Source: Henricia sp. BOLD:AAB3569
Lineage: Eukaryota; Echinodermata; Asteroidea; Spinulosida; Echinasteridae
Length of the DNA stretch: 64,000 nucleotides
NCBI GenBank assembly: GCA_037783545.1
Contig: JBBELK010000315.1
Location: forward strand, 124,001 to 188,000
Direction of reading: 5' to 3'
A model generated the notes under the pieces. That model ran no database searches, had not been told where the DNA came from, and was given only the letters and a program-made list of their open reading frames with translations. The position numbers were made by a program, and so were the translations under genes. Shown one piece after another: positions 1-10,487 of the stretch (position 1 is its first letter; the number at the start of each line of letters is the position of its first letter).

Positions 1-1
1 G

Positions 2-218
2 CTTTTTTCCGTCTCTGCTCCTCGCCTTTGGAACAACTTGCCAGCTACAGTCAAGAATTCAACTAACATCACTTCTTTCAGAAAGTCTCTTAAGACCCAC
101 CTCTTTCTCTAGGATTTGAGCGATTCGATATCCCTCATTTCTTTTTATCTCCCTGCACTTTGTATCCTTCGGTTAAAAGCGCATTATAAATGCCATATAT
201 TATTATTATTGCTATATA
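2..218 (+). mobile_element. 3' end of a non-LTR retrotransposon (LINE), truncated by the window edge
   Basis: Frame 2 from base 2 to the stop at 110-112 reads as the C-terminal end of a LINE reverse-transcriptase ORF. It has the APRLWNNLP block followed by SFRKSLKTHLFL and a stop, which is the usual end of CR1/L2/jockey-type ORF2 proteins. A short 3' UTR follows, ending in GCGCATTATAAATGCC and an ATT-rich tail near 200-215. The rest lies left of the window. The clade cannot be fixed from so short a piece. Confidence 0.75.
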
Positions 219-504
219 TATAATATCAAGCATGTGCTTTTTCAGTTGATTAACAATAGAGCCTGAAGAGATATTGACAATATTTTGTTATTAGTTACCA
301 TGCACCATTTGTGCAAGTGCATTCAAATTGTGGGATAGGGGATGTATTTTTTTTCCTTCACAAGCAAGCACTCGCACCCGCAATAGGGGTGGGGATATTT
401 TACATGTGTACCAGTATGTCTATCCGCAATAGGAGGCCTATTTTTTTGCGTGAGAATGCACAGTATGGGTTCGTCCGGCATATACAGAGCGATTTCCAAA
501 CTCC

Positions 505-605
505 CCCCCCCCCCCCCCCCCCTTCCCCCCCCCCCCACTCCCCCACTCCCCCACCCCCCCCACCCCACCCCCCCCCCCCCCCCACCCCACACCCCCCCCC
601 CCCCC
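505..605. repeat. Poly-C / C-rich low-complexity tract
   Basis: About 100 bases are almost only C with scattered A and T. Proline-rich and glycine-rich reading frames on the two strands are by-products. Assembly length here is unreliable. Confidence 0.95.
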
Positions 606-805
606 AGCCAAAAATTTAAAAATTCGGGGGACCTTACCTCCGGAACCACTGGTCCGATTGATCTAAATTTTGATATTTGGTGCTGTGGGATCCCAATCAA
701 CAAGTATACCAAGTTTCACCAAAATCAGAGAGGGTCGGTTTAGAATGTCATTTTTTTTGGGTGATTTGACATGGACTGACCCTATTTATTAATTATTAGT
801 CTGGC

Positions 806-930
806 AGCAAGCAACCCACAATGCTCCGCGGGCCTGCATACCGTTTATGACCTTTGCGTCACGTGTTTCCGTCACAGAAATCTGTGCAAACAGATTAGCC
901 TGTCCCAGCACCCTGTAAGGCACGCTGGGA
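806..930. repeat. Interspersed repeat fragment, second copy near 20098-20240
   Basis: The stretch with ACCCACAATGCTC, a GTGACG/GTCACG word, TTTCCKTCACA and CCAGCRCCC recurs in the same order at about 20098-20240 in a MCCC2 intron. It is a diverged repeat with no coding signal. The rest of 220-1430 shows nothing I can name and is probably intron of the RFX gene. Confidence 0.5.
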
Positions 931-1432
931 ATGAGCGAAAAGGATTGGGAACTAAAATCTTCCTTGTTATAAAGTTAGCCCCGTCTACTGACATGGTGTT
1001 ACTTAACGGCCACGGGGCTACCTTTGTGAGGTCCTCACCAGTTCCTTCACTACATGTAATACGTGGCAATTACATGGGACAGCAATCTGCAGGCTCCGTC
1101 TTCTTGGTACTCTCATGGTGATGTTGCTTTCTTAAAGGTCAAGACGCTGAATGGCTGGAAGGGGCTGGGGACCCCCTTTATGGATTGTTTTGTGACTTTG
1201 TGTGACACTTACAATGTCATGTCTCTTACTGGATACATGGCTCCCATGTGTCTCCCCAAAACATTGTGGTTTGTCACAGTGGGAGTTTAAGGAACTGTTG
1301 AGTTTTTGTGGTACACCCTATAAATTCACCGGCAGGATGTTATTGGACAAAAATGTGCAGTTTTGAAGCATCCTGCCAGTTTCAGAATTTGGATTTTTGG
1401 TTTATAATTTGTTGTGGTTTTTGTCTTTGCAG

Positions 1433-4400
1433 AATGACTTACTTCACAGATCTTCCCCATGTAAATGCAGCGCTGAGCAGCAACAAGCCGACCTGGCCAA
1501 CACCATCGTCATCAGCGAATGGGCAGAGAAGATCTTTTCCACTCGTTTTCAAACCACCGATGACCTAGCCTATTATCTTGCAAGCAATAAATATGTCTCA
1601 AACTCCATGGCGACCTACACAGTACTGTCCAGTAGAAGGGAAAATTCAGCATCTTCAACGAGGTCGTTACGACTGGATGCGGGAATGGTGAAGCCTCCCA
1701 TCACACCCGAAGAGCGGCACAAAGAGACGCAACACCAGCTTCAGAAAAAGATCCAACAGCGACAACTCAGCAGAATGAGGGATGAGCAAAACCGACAAGC
1801 TCAGAGCCTGGCTCTAGATAGGAAGGGCCAACAGGGGAGGAAGCTTGTCAATAGGAGTCACAGTATGCCAAATGAGAGGCAAATGAATGCAAGAGTTGAA
1901 TCTCAGGTGGGAGGGGCAAGGGGTCATGAAGGCCTCCTCAGCGACAGCCAGAATGGCTGTAGACAGGGTGACCAACAAACGAACACAGTCAGGTTACAGA
2001 CAAACAATAACAGCAATAACAACAGTAACCAGGTACCAGTTGCGGTGTCCACATCTACAACAGCAGCAGTTGCAGCAGGAACAACAATCAAGGAAAGTCC
2101 AAACAAACCACGGTATCAGCCCATTCAGCCTAAAACTCCTGTGCGTGACAGCACTGTAAAACTGCCTCGACCCGTCAGCAGTGCGCAGGTCATATTGGTT
2201 CAGCAAAATGGAGCTATCCTCGATTCCAGCGGCCAGAAGATTCACCAACTGCCGCAGGGCGTCCAACTTGTCCAAATCCCTCCAAGACTCGCCAACGGGT
2301 CTGTACAGCCGCTAGCCACCATTCCTGTGCAGAACATTCCCAATGCCAAAGTAGTTGCCTCGGGGTCCTCAAAACCAGCAACTCCCTTGGCAGGAAACTC
2401 TTGGAGTCCGAATGTCATGGTCTTGTCACCCGGGCAGGTCTTAAAAGATCCTTCAGTTCCTGGTGGCATGTTTGTTGTAAACCATTCCCCTTCTGCTGGT
2501 CTTGCCAGCTTCATTGGTGGGTCTGTACCCGCAAGCGCTGCCGCAAAGGGACAGAAAGACACAGCAAAGAATTTGCCTTCGCAAAGGAACAACCACATGC
2601 TGCATTTACAGTTGGACGCAGGCGCGTCACCTCAGGGAGGCACTAGTGCCACAAATTCAGGTATCATCCCCTCTTCAAGTTCGTTGGTAGCTCATCCACC
2701 CAGTAGTCAAGATATCTCATCACTTGTGGCGCATCCTGTCCAATCTGTGGCTTGCACCACCGGTTCAACAGTACTCATTAACTCACAACATCTAAGATTA
2801 GAGAAGACCCCACCACACACAAATACTCAAAAGCATTCTGTTGGGAATCGGGCAACAGTAGGTACTCCAACATCACAGAGTCCGTCAACGTCAGTCACCT
2901 TATCAACTTTGCCTATGCAGAAGCAGAGTTCAGAATCTCAGGCCATTACGTCTGCATCCGCAAGTAATGAGTTACTATTCTCATTGAGCACTGGGCTTCC
3001 CTTAAGTGGCAGTACTCAAATCCCTGTTGGAATGGAGAATTCTGCATCCACACTGCTGGCAATCTTGTCCAACACGGCTAACAAAGAACAGGGTCTACTT
3101 GGTGGTGGAGGAGCTGGGAGGGCATCTCAAGTGACCTCTCACAGTGGCAGCATAACCCAGGGTCTCCAGCCTGGATGTTTTGCCATGACAGGGACAGCCA
3201 GAACTTCTTCAACATCCCCAAATAACCAGAGTCTAAAATATGTTGGCAGTATTCCAGGAGTGGAGCAGAAATCTCCAGCAGACACACGGGTTTTTGGGGT
3301 AGTCTGCTCTTCTGGAGGGCTTCAGAATGGGCTGCCTACTTTACCAGCCACACCGATTCGAACTTGGACCAACATACAAGCTTCAAACAGCAGCCTGCTC
3401 TCGATGCTTTCAGCACCAGCTATAGAAACTCTACCTTCAGGTCAGCTTCAACCTGTCGACCAACAGCACTTGCAGGAAGGCAAACAATCCATCTTGCCCT
3501 CTGGAAAAACCCTTCCCATGTCCAGCTTTCCAATTCACACCGGCGGTCAGCAAGTCAATCTAATTACACACGGTCTGGAGGTGCCAGTCACTGTAGACAT
3601 TGGCAACAAAAAGCTTGCTCTGTCGTCGGCTCAGTTTATCCATCCGTCAAGTGTTGTCTCTCTCCAGACAGGAGCAATATTCTCTCAGATCAGGGAAGTG
3701 ACTTCCGATTTTGATGAAGCCACTAGCAGCAGGAATGCATTGATCAGACAGGAAATGGAGAAGCTGGGAAGTCAGTTAGTGCAGCAGAGAGTAGTGTCTT
3801 CACAGCCAGTAAGCTTCATGGGCAGAATTCAGCAGTCGACTGGCACGGACAACCAGGGAAGGCAGAGTCTCACTCCAAGCTACAACCCCCATTCAAATAC
3901 GACGACGCCGATCCACATGGGTGTGGACAGCATTCCACCGAGCCCCAACGATCCACAACAGGTGTATTTTACCTTCACACCAATCCAGCAGGGAACAGAC
4001 CAAGTTGGAGTCAGTGTCACAAGTCCCAACCCCATCAGACCCATGCAGAAGCCAAAGCCAACACTGGGTGCAGTACCTGCAAACTTTGCCACTCCCAATA
4101 GAAAGCGGCGAAGTTCTGGTGCCACAAGACGATCAGTTGGCAATGGTTGTCTTCCTCCGTCAGTCAGTCGCCAAGCCACACCAACGCCGTCTCCCAACGG
4201 GAGTAGATGCTCGACACCGTTATCACCCTCCCTGGTATTGGCAAACAGCCAGTCTGACTCGGCCAGCATGCCGCCTCCTTCCCCTTCGATGATCCCATCT
4301 GATGCCAATCTACCGATATCTAACAGAGTACCCATAAAAAGTGGCCCTTGTTTTCAGAATCCGAGCCACACACTCTGGGGATCCAATGCAATGCTGAACA

Positions 4401-5104
4401 GGAGAAGGAATCCATCTGGACCAGCTACATTGATGCAGCCAGCCAAAGAGCTTTCTTCAGATGCTTCCAGCTTCCTCCCTGATGAACTGACGGATCTGAA
4501 CATACAACCCAGCAACCCAGCTTTGCAATTCAGCACAGCCCAGCAGCAGTTTCAGCGCAGTCACAGCGTCCCTCTGCCAGCCTACCACCCTGTCGTACTC
4601 AGTCAAGATCGCCTCATATCCAGCTTCCCAGCACCCAACGATCAGCGAGGCATCACTGCTAACAATAGAAACTTTGCTGCAAAGCGCAACCTGACCCAGG
4701 AGTTGCAGGAGATCGAAGTCACTGATGAAGACTTCAATCCAGGGGAGAATTTCCTGAGCGAAGGCAATACTTCTTTTAACGACATCCTAAATGCCGACCT
4801 CCAGCAGCCGGCTCGAGGTCAAGGGTCGTGGGTAGGCGACCCGAGTCTTAGTGGCATGCCCCCAAATGATCTAAACGTTGACTTTCCGATCAACTCGTGT
4901 AGTCCTCAGGAAGAAACCGACAATGAGCTAGGTCTTGGCCAGGGCTTGGGAGACAATTCAAACAGTACAGCGTCTACTCTGAATGAGGAGATTTCTGCGA
5001 TGGATGACATGGACTCCAGTCCTGTCTTCACGGATTTCTCCCTTCCTAGTTGGCAGCAAATTGGAAGTAGCAGCAACTTGACTACTCTAGAGTGCACTAT
5101 GTGA
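1433..5104 (+). CDS. RFX7: RFX7/RFX5-family transcription factor, terminal coding exon (1223 codons, 3' part of the gene)
   Basis: This is the C-terminal regulatory part of an RFX-family DNA-binding factor of the RFX5/RFX7 branch. The exon opens after a good acceptor (pyrimidine-rich run ending TTTGCAG at 1426-1432) and stays open to TGA at 5102-5104. Just inside it, EWAEKIFSTRF, LAYYLASNKYV and SMATYTVLSS line up with the human RFX7 segment that follows the RFX domain (EWAQKVLSQPF, SMAALTVMAA). A HQLQKKIQQRQ block matches QQLQRKIQKKQ. Nearer the C-terminus, SDFDEATSS, TPIHMG..PPSPN, FTFTPI and PIRPMQKP match FPFDDELTQ, TPIHTP..PPSP, FAFTPI and PVKPMQRP. RSHSVPL and RNLTQ follow. A basic NRKRR patch near codon 890 could be nuclear-localising. 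The rest is Ser/Gln/Pro-rich and low in structure, as in the family. One giant last coding exon is also the vertebrate arrangement. The RFX DNA-binding domain is not in the window and should lie to the left. Confidence 0.88.
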   Translation, partial: NDLLHRSSPCKCSAEQQQADLANTIVISEWAEKIFSTRFQTTDDLAYYLASNKYVSNSMATYTVLSSRRENSASSTRSLRLDAGMVKPPITPEERHKETQHQLQKKIQQRQLSRMRDEQNRQAQSLALDRKGQQGRKLVNRSHSMPNERQMNARVESQVGGARGHEGLLSDSQNGCRQGDQQTNTVRLQTNNNSNNNSNQVPVAVSTSTTAAVAAGTTIKESPNKPRYQPIQPKTPVRDSTVKLPRPVSSAQVILVQQNGAILDSSGQKIHQLPQGVQLVQIPPRLANGSVQPLATIPVQNIPNAKVVASGSSKPATPLAGNSWSPNVMVLSPGQVLKDPSVPGGMFVVNHSPSAGLASFIGGSVPASAAAKGQKDTAKNLPSQRNNHMLHLQLDAGASPQGGTSATNSGIIPSSSSLVAHPPSSQDISSLVAHPVQSVACTTGSTVLINSQHLRLEKTPPHTNTQKHSVGNRATVGTPTSQSPSTSVTLSTLPMQKQSSESQAITSASASNELLFSLSTGLPLSGSTQIPVGMENSASTLLAILSNTANKEQGLLGGGGAGRASQVTSHSGSITQGLQPGCFAMTGTARTSSTSPNNQSLKYVGSIPGVEQKSPADTRVFGVVCSSGGLQNGLPTLPATPIRTWTNIQASNSSLLSMLSAPAIETLPSGQLQPVDQQHLQEGKQSILPSGKTLPMSSFPIHTGGQQVNLITHGLEVPVTVDIGNKKLALSSAQFIHPSSVVSLQTGAIFSQIREVTSDFDEATSSRNALIRQEMEKLGSQLVQQRVVSSQPVSFMGRIQQSTGTDNQGRQSLTPSYNPHSNTTTPIHMGVDSIPPSPNDPQQVYFTFTPIQQGTDQVGVSVTSPNPIRPMQKPKPTLGAVPANFATPNRKRRSSGATRRSVGNGCLPPSVSRQATPTPSPNGSRCSTPLSPSLVLANSQSDSASMPPPSPSMIPSDANLPISNRVPIKSGPCFQNPSHTLWGSNAMLNRRRNPSGPATLMQPAKELSSDASSFLPDELTDLNIQPSNPALQFSTAQQQFQRSHSVPLPAYHPVVLSQDRLISSFPAPNDQRGITANNRNFAAKRNLTQELQEIEVTDEDFNPGENFLSEGNTSFNDILNADLQQPARGQGSWVGDPSLSGMPPNDLNVDFPINSCSPQEETDNELGLGQGLGDNSNSTASTLNEEISAMDDMDSSPVFTDFSLPSWQQIGSSSNLTTLECTM

Positions 5105-5567
5105 ATCATGTACCCCTCTCTATCGGCCTACACATGTTTGGCAAGTTAGTTATTGTGAGTTTTGGTGGGTGGTTGAATTTTTATGTCTCATTTTTATGTT
5201 TTCATTTCATTTGTCAAAATCAGGAGTCTCTAGTGGCATTTTGTACACACTTTATAGAGATAAAGTCCTGATGATGTTTCATTTAACAGTGTTGGTAACC
5301 ATTGAAATGCAAGAGTGGTACAATGTATCTGTGTCCTTGGTTAGATTTTTACAAGCAAATATTTCACCTTTTAGAGACCGTATATAGGCTGCAAGGCTCC
5401 AACAAGTGTCACAATGTTTACATGTAAATGCTTTGTATCCAAATGCTGTACTCAACATCTCAGTTTTTTGAATTATGTTGTGTATTTTTTTCGACACGGC
5501 ACAAGCACGACGTTTGAAACGGGCCTTAGTTGGGACCATTGCTATAGTTGGGGCGTAATAGACCTAC

Positions 5568-6019
5568 ATGTACATGGGTCTGTCCACAGTAATGGGGTAC
5601 ATTTCTGTAACATTCAAGATCTTAGGTCCCAGTTCACTTCAAATGTCTTATTTTTATCTTTAAATTATCAAGCTAAACTGAGGAAATAACTTGTTCACCA
5701 AGGAGTAAGAAAAATAGTCCTACAACATACATTTCTGAAAACCTCGTGCACAAATTTTCCTATTACGCATGTAACAAAGACACAAAAAAATGTCACAAAA
5801 TTGTCTGTCCACGTTACATGCGTAATAGGAAAATTTGTACACAAGCTTTTCAAAAATGTATGTTGTGGCAGCAATTTCTTACCTTTTTGGGAAAAAGTTA
5901 TCTCCTGAGAACAAAACAAGGACATTTCTTTAATTCTGAGATAAACTAAAGGCATCTGAAAGGAATTATTGACTTATTTTTCAAATGTACCCCATTACTG
6001 TGGACAGACCCACATGTAT
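5568..6019. mobile_element. Hairpin MITE, 'GTGGGTCT-TCCACAG' family, diverged member
   Basis: Inverted ends GGGTCTGTCCACAGTAATGG (5576 on) and CCATTACTGTGGACAGACCC (ending near 6013) enclose arms that also pair (ACTTTTTCCC, TGTGACA and TACGCATGTAAC words). It is related in its ends and arms to copies at 13937, 16030 and 45828. Non-coding. Confidence 0.75.
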
Positions 6020-6304
6020 TGGTCTTTTTCGTGGTCTTGGACCTGGAATTTTATTAGAAAAGAAAACAAATATGGCCATGTCTGAATTCATTGGCTCTAA
6101 AACTCAACATTTGTTCTTCATCTTCTCTCAAATACCATTCTGGATATGGCATCGATAATGCTGTTGATTTTGATAATGAAATCAAGCATAGTCCAGGCTG
6201 CGTTCCAATTGTGCAAATGTTGCCAACATTTGCTACTGGTAAGTGGGTACCAGCTGTTGGCGAACGTTGCAAACATTGGCAATGTTCGGGTAAATTGAAA
6301 CACA

Positions 6305-6590
6305 CCCCCGGGGCCAATTTCATGGAGCTGTTTAGCAGCCGATTTTGTGCTAACGGAAGCTCCTGCTATCTCATGGAGACCGTAACCTTAAGCACTGCTA
6401 AACCTTTGATAGCTTCAGAGGCAAAATTTGCTAAATACTAGTGATGCATCAATGCCCGTTTTCAAGCACGCGCATGCTTAAGCACGCCGCAGCCGTGAAA
6501 TAGCAGTAACGTTAGCACAACTTTTCTGCTACAGTAAGCACACGTTTTCAGCTCGCGCAAAAAAAGCGCTGTGAAATTGGCCCCTGGGCT
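6305..6590. mobile_element. MITE with GGGGCCAATTTCAT ends
   Basis: It starts GGGGCCAATTTCATGGAGCT and ends with GTGAAATTGGCCCC, enclosing GCTGTTTAGCA and TTAAGCA words. Similar elements lie at 9195-9421 and 10270-10487. Non-coding. Confidence 0.65.
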
Positions 6591-7058
6591 TGAGCTCGGT
6601 CTCAAATTGTCTGGTCTACAATGCTGACGACCACATTGAAGTTGATACTGCTCATTTTTGTCGAGTATGGATGGCGTTTGCAGGATTTAACTAAAGTCCA
6701 GCATCACAACTGTTGCGTTGGCAACTTCAGTTAAGCAGTTGAAGCATGTTCACATCACATGCATGCTTGGGTGAATGCGGCCATCGTGAAAGTGTGATTT
6801 GTCCTACAAAATACGGAAGTAGTAAGCATTGAAACATGCCACAGCCAGCTACATGGACATTTACGTCTGGCTGGTAGACAATATGGACTGTCGTAGCAGC
6901 ACAAGATGTGTATTAAAAAAAATGAATCGAGATGTTTTCTACTTTTCTTTAGCGTATAAATTGGTTTGTATTGCAGTTTGCTGGAGGTTGTGTGGTTTCG
7001 TGTGCTGAACGAAATGGTCACAATTTAGGTTCGGAATCTGTACAATATTTAAGGTAAT

Positions 7059-7189
7059 GGCACAGGCTCGTCAGCAATGCACGCGCGCCAAATTCGTGCC
7101 ATGAAATACACAGCTCCATGCCTTTGCTGTGGAGCTGCGTATTTCGTGGCACGAATTTGGCGTGCGCGCATTGTTGACTAGCCTGTGCC
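7059..7189. mobile_element. Near-perfect palindromic MITE (about 135 bp), copy 1 of 4
   Basis: GGCACAGGCTCGTCA, CGCGCCAAATTCGTGCCA and TACACAGCTCCA on the left are mirrored by TGGAGCTGCGTATTTCGTGG, GGCACGAATTTGGCG and AGCCTGTGCC on the right. Other copies are at 9647, 23432 and 50597. Confidence 0.85.
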
Positions 7190-7757
7190 TTTACATGTTC
7201 GGTGGTGCGGAGTTTATTTTTTGAGTGCGTATGGAGAAGAGTGGTTGATGTTCTGATAATCTATGCCATCTTTTGGATCAAGTTTGAACCAAAATACTTG
7301 ACCTTGTTGAATTTATATTGAAACAAATGTTAATAGAATACCATGAAAATATTTTTCGTGAAAGAACAAACACTTTGAGCAAATACTATAATGTACATAT
7401 TGAGTTACATTTTTGGCATTTTAAAATGTTCCTGTAGCTTTTAGTTTTGTGTGAATACAAATACATTTTTGAAATGTTTTCCGGACGTTTGTAACGGATT
7501 TTTTTTTGGTCTAGGATTCTCTGTATTTTAGATATAAAATGGAATTTGATGCTATTTTCATGTGTGTTTGTGACACTTGAACTTGCGTTTTAGGGAGAAA
7601 CTTGAAACGTGAAGACAAATGTTTTGTTTTCTGGAGTCTGCAAGATTGAAATTAATATTAATTATCCCTGTAATAATCTGTGTTTTAGGTTGCCCAAATT
7701 GGATTGATGTCGTCTCATGATGGTAACTTCTACATTAAATGAAATATTTCAACTGAA

Positions 7758-7763
7758 AATAAA
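7758..7763 (+). promoter_or_regulatory. Candidate polyadenylation signal AATAAA
   Basis: First exact AATAAA downstream of the RFX7-type stop codon, in AT-rich sequence. It is placed by position only. Confidence 0.35.
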
Positions 7764-8088
7764 ATGTGACTATAAACAAAATTACTATTAAGTACATGTA
7801 TATTTTAAAGAATGAAAACGTAAAAACAAACTTGATTTAATATATATTTTCATAGCATTTGATTGTCAGAATAGGAAAGTGTGTGGATTTGGTTTTAGCA
7901 CTACGTAGAATACATGCACTAAAAGGTGTACCGACATTTGAAATGTACAACATGGTCAGTATGCCAATTTTAATAGTCGTCCCCAAACGCCCCTCGTCAT
8001 GTTAGGACATGTGCAGTTGCTAAGATTGACTTTCATTGTATTGCTGTAATATTAATGTCTTTGAATGTACTGTTAGTGTTAGAGCGTA

Positions 8089-8258
8089 TAGGGCGCTTTC
8101 ACATAGGGTCAAAAGGTCACGACCCTCCCGTGTTTGTTCTCCAGATGGGGAGAGAACAATAGAGCCACGTGCTCTATTGTTTTCTTCCGATTTGGAGGAC
8201 AAACACAGGAGATGTTTAGTGACCCGTGACAGCTGTGAAACCGCTCTATTACGTTGAA
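8089..8258. mobile_element. Hairpin MITE with GTGTTTGTCCTCCA arms, copy 1
   Basis: GGGCGCTTTCACA, CCTCCCGTGTTTGTTCTCCAG and AGAACAATAGAGCCACGTG are mirrored by GCTCTATTG, GGAGGACAAACACAGGAGA and GCTGTGAAACCGCTC. Relatives lie at 24716-24917 and, in part, at 12762-12850 and 45520-45625. Confidence 0.75.
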
Positions 8259-8405
8259 ATGCCTTGAATGCCTGTTTTGAAGAAAGTGCCAGGGGGTTTT
8301 GGATAACAGCTCGATTGTCTTGATCGTTAAAATGCAGTTTTTTTCTGTATTTTGGCCATAAAGGAGGAGCAAAAAAGTGTGAATGTTATGACAAGAGAGT
8401 CCTAT

Positions 8406-8722
8406 TCTTGGGTTTCACTTTCTTGACAACCGGTTGCTATCCGCCATTACTGTGTCCATACTATGGCACGCCAAAGCGAAAATAATTTTTAAAAGTGTTG
8501 GCCTTTTTTTTTTGCAAATGTTGCGCAAGAAAAAAAAGAAAAGGTTTACTTTTAAATGTTGATAGCATGCTAAAGTGGAAATAATTCAAACCTAATACTT
8601 CTAGCATCAATCCTGAAAAACAAGTCTCAAAATTTTTAAACATTATTTTTGCTTTGGCGTGCCATAGTATGGACACAGTAATGGCGGATAGCAACCAGTT
8701 GTCAAGAAAATGAAACCCAATA
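8406..8722. mobile_element. Long-armed hairpin element (arms about 90 bp)
   Basis: The left arm (about 8408-8495) has TGCTATCCGCCATTACTGTG and CCATACTATGGCACGCCAAA. It is mirrored almost base for base by TTTGGCGTGCCATAGTATGG and CACAGTAATGGCGGATAGCA in the right arm (about 8640-8722). The spacer is about 145 bp and AT-rich. Non-coding. Confidence 0.8.
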
Positions 8723-8757
8723 ATAGATAGTCGGTGACCTTGGTCTGTAGTTATGGA

Positions 8758-8985
8758 TGGAGTCACACCGGGCCTTTTTGTGTGTAGGCTTGACGCACGT
8801 CGTTTTGAGACAAAGCAATGTGGAGGTAGTTTAGAATGAAACGATGCACTGACCTGGGCAGAAAGCGCTGTTTGGATTGTGGTTTTAAGTACTTTTTTCT
8901 CACTTCAAATTCTCTCCACTGTGCTCTCAATCAAGGCGATGTGCGTCGCAAATATGTGCGAAAAAGCTGTGTGAATCCACCATTA
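8758..8985. mobile_element. MITE with CACACCGRGCC ends, copy 1
   Basis: The left end GTCACACCGGGCCTTTTTGTG and AAAGCAATGTGGAGG are mirrored by TCTCTCCACTG, AAGGCGATGTGCGTCGC and TGTGAATCCACC. It shares arms with 9490-9900 and 26552-26665. Confidence 0.6.
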
Positions 8986-9131
8986 AGCAGCCACTATAGA
9001 GCCTTTGCACAGCGGCCCTATGGCTGCCAGTGCAGAAGCTCTATTGGCTAAAATTGCATTGATCAAGTACATGTATGTATGTAATTGTAAGAACAAACAG
9101 AATGACATGCATACTGTTTAATGCTTTAATT

Positions 9132-10018
9132 ATAGACCAATTCCCATAACCATGGAAACCGTCCATGTATGTCTGCCATAGCTTGAACGCGGCCAGGGGC
9201 CAATTTCATAAAGCTGTTTAGCAGAAGAAAAAAATTCTTAATCCAAAATTTGATTGCTAATAAAATTGGTTTTCAGCCAAAATCATATATGATGTGTATT
9301 GACTGGTGTTTTACTATTTTTGCTAAAAACACAAGTTGACATACAATTTTGACTATTAAACTATTTTTATAATTTTGAATTAAGCAAATTTTTCTGCTGA
9401 ACAGCTTTATGAAATTGGCATGAACTACATGTACATGCGTTATTGATGAAGCTCATTGTGTCGTCACTTCGAACAATTTGCACGTTTGTTGTAAGGTGAA
9501 TTCACACCGAGCCTTTTCACGCGCGCGTAATTGCAACGTGCGTCGCTTTGAGAAAAAGCGATGTGGAGGAAATTTTGAGTGAAACAATGCATTGAAAACT
9601 TTCCGTTCAACATGTTAGCTTGGACGGACAGTGTTTTCATAATTAAAGGCACAGGCTCGTCAGGAATGCGCGCACGCGCCAAATTTGTGCCACAAAATAT
9701 GCAGCTCCAGGCCTTTGCTATGGAGCTGCGTATTTCGTGGCACAAATTTGGCGCGCACGCTCATTGCTGACCAGCCTGTGCTTTTAAGTGATTTTCAGTG
9801 CATTGTTTCACTAAAAATTCCCTCCACACCATACCACTTTTTCTCAAAGCGAAGCGCGTGTGAATTTGTGTGTGCGAAGAGCGCTTTTCGTGCGTCATAT
9901 ATGCGTGCTGTTCGATTCAACAATAACGCAAAGTCCATGCACAGGAAAAAGCTGCGTCCCAGCTATGGCGGATATGTGTACAGGGAAGGCGTCCTGGGAA
10001 TGGTGTATATAGCCGGTT
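9132..10018. mobile_element. Composite nested MITE cluster
   Basis: The outer element starts TATAGACCAATTCCCATAACC near 9133 and ends GGGAATGGTGTATATAG near 10013; the matching right end of another copy is at 26755-26805. Inside lie a GGGGCCAATTTCATAAAGCT element (9195-9421), a CACACCGAGCC element (from 9495) and, within that, the palindrome at 9647-9783. This gives a four-level nest by visible boundaries. Confidence 0.6.
9647..9783. mobile_element. Palindromic MITE, copy 2, flanked by TTAA
   Basis: It starts AGGCACAGGCTCGTCA after TTAA (9643-9646) and ends GCCTGTGCTT before TTAA (9784-9787). The element interrupts the AAAATTTTGAGTGAAACAATGC / GCATTGTTTCACTAAAAATT stem of a host MITE, so it is the younger insertion. 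Confidence 0.8.
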
Positions 10019-10269
10019 GACACCAGGATACTATCTTTCCAAAAGGCAAATGTGATTGGCCAAAAGACGAGATCAAGTAGTACAAATGCTAAGTCTAGAG
10101 TAATTTCTACATTCATTGTATGAATCTACTCTCCAAAAGATCACACTTTGCAATACTCGGAGTCAACCGCCCCTATGATTACACATTGCCAGAACGTGTT
10201 TACACGTCCTCCGGTGTCAAATGGTTAAGTATATCCATGCATGCTAATCTGTTAAAGCTTCAAAAAAGA

Positions 10270-10487
10270 CCAGGGGACAATTTCATAGAGGTGTTTAAGC
10301 ACAACAATTTGCTTAAGCATAAAAAAACTCTTGCATAGTAGGGAACTTTACCAGTGAAATCCTCATGTGGTAGAAACAGTGTATGACCAGTGTTAGCAGA
10401 CTGTTTCATTACCATGACAATCTCATTAATTTTTTGATGGTAACCCAAGTTTTTCATGCTTAAGCAGCTCTATGAAATTGGCCCCAG
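10270..10487. mobile_element. MITE with GGGGCCAATTTCATAGAGCT-like ends
   Basis: It starts GGGGACAATTTCATAGAGGT and ends AGCTCTATGAAATTGGCCCC, with GTTTAAGCAC / TGCTTAAGCAG subterminal repeats. Same family as 6305 and 9195. Confidence 0.7.

Larger units (their letters stand above)
5105..7763 (+). other. Probable 3' UTR of the RFX7-type gene
   Basis: No ORF of interest follows the stop. The first canonical AATAAA after it is at 7758-7763, so the 3' UTR may be about 2.6 kb. It would contain three inserted repeats (5568-6019, 6305-6590, 7059-7189). Earlier ATTAAA variants exist near 6914 and 7733. The true 3' end cannot be fixed from sequence alone. Confidence 0.4.

Noticed and set aside
311-743. 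Proline-rich and glycine-rich open frames on both strands
   Set aside because: They are translations of the poly-C tract at 505-605; there is no conserved flank or splice context.
1063-1290. 75-codon open frame upstream of the RFX7-type exon, tested as a preceding exon
   Set aside because: It shows no similarity to the RFX DNA-binding domain or the segment before EWAxKxxS, and no suitable splice sites are evident.
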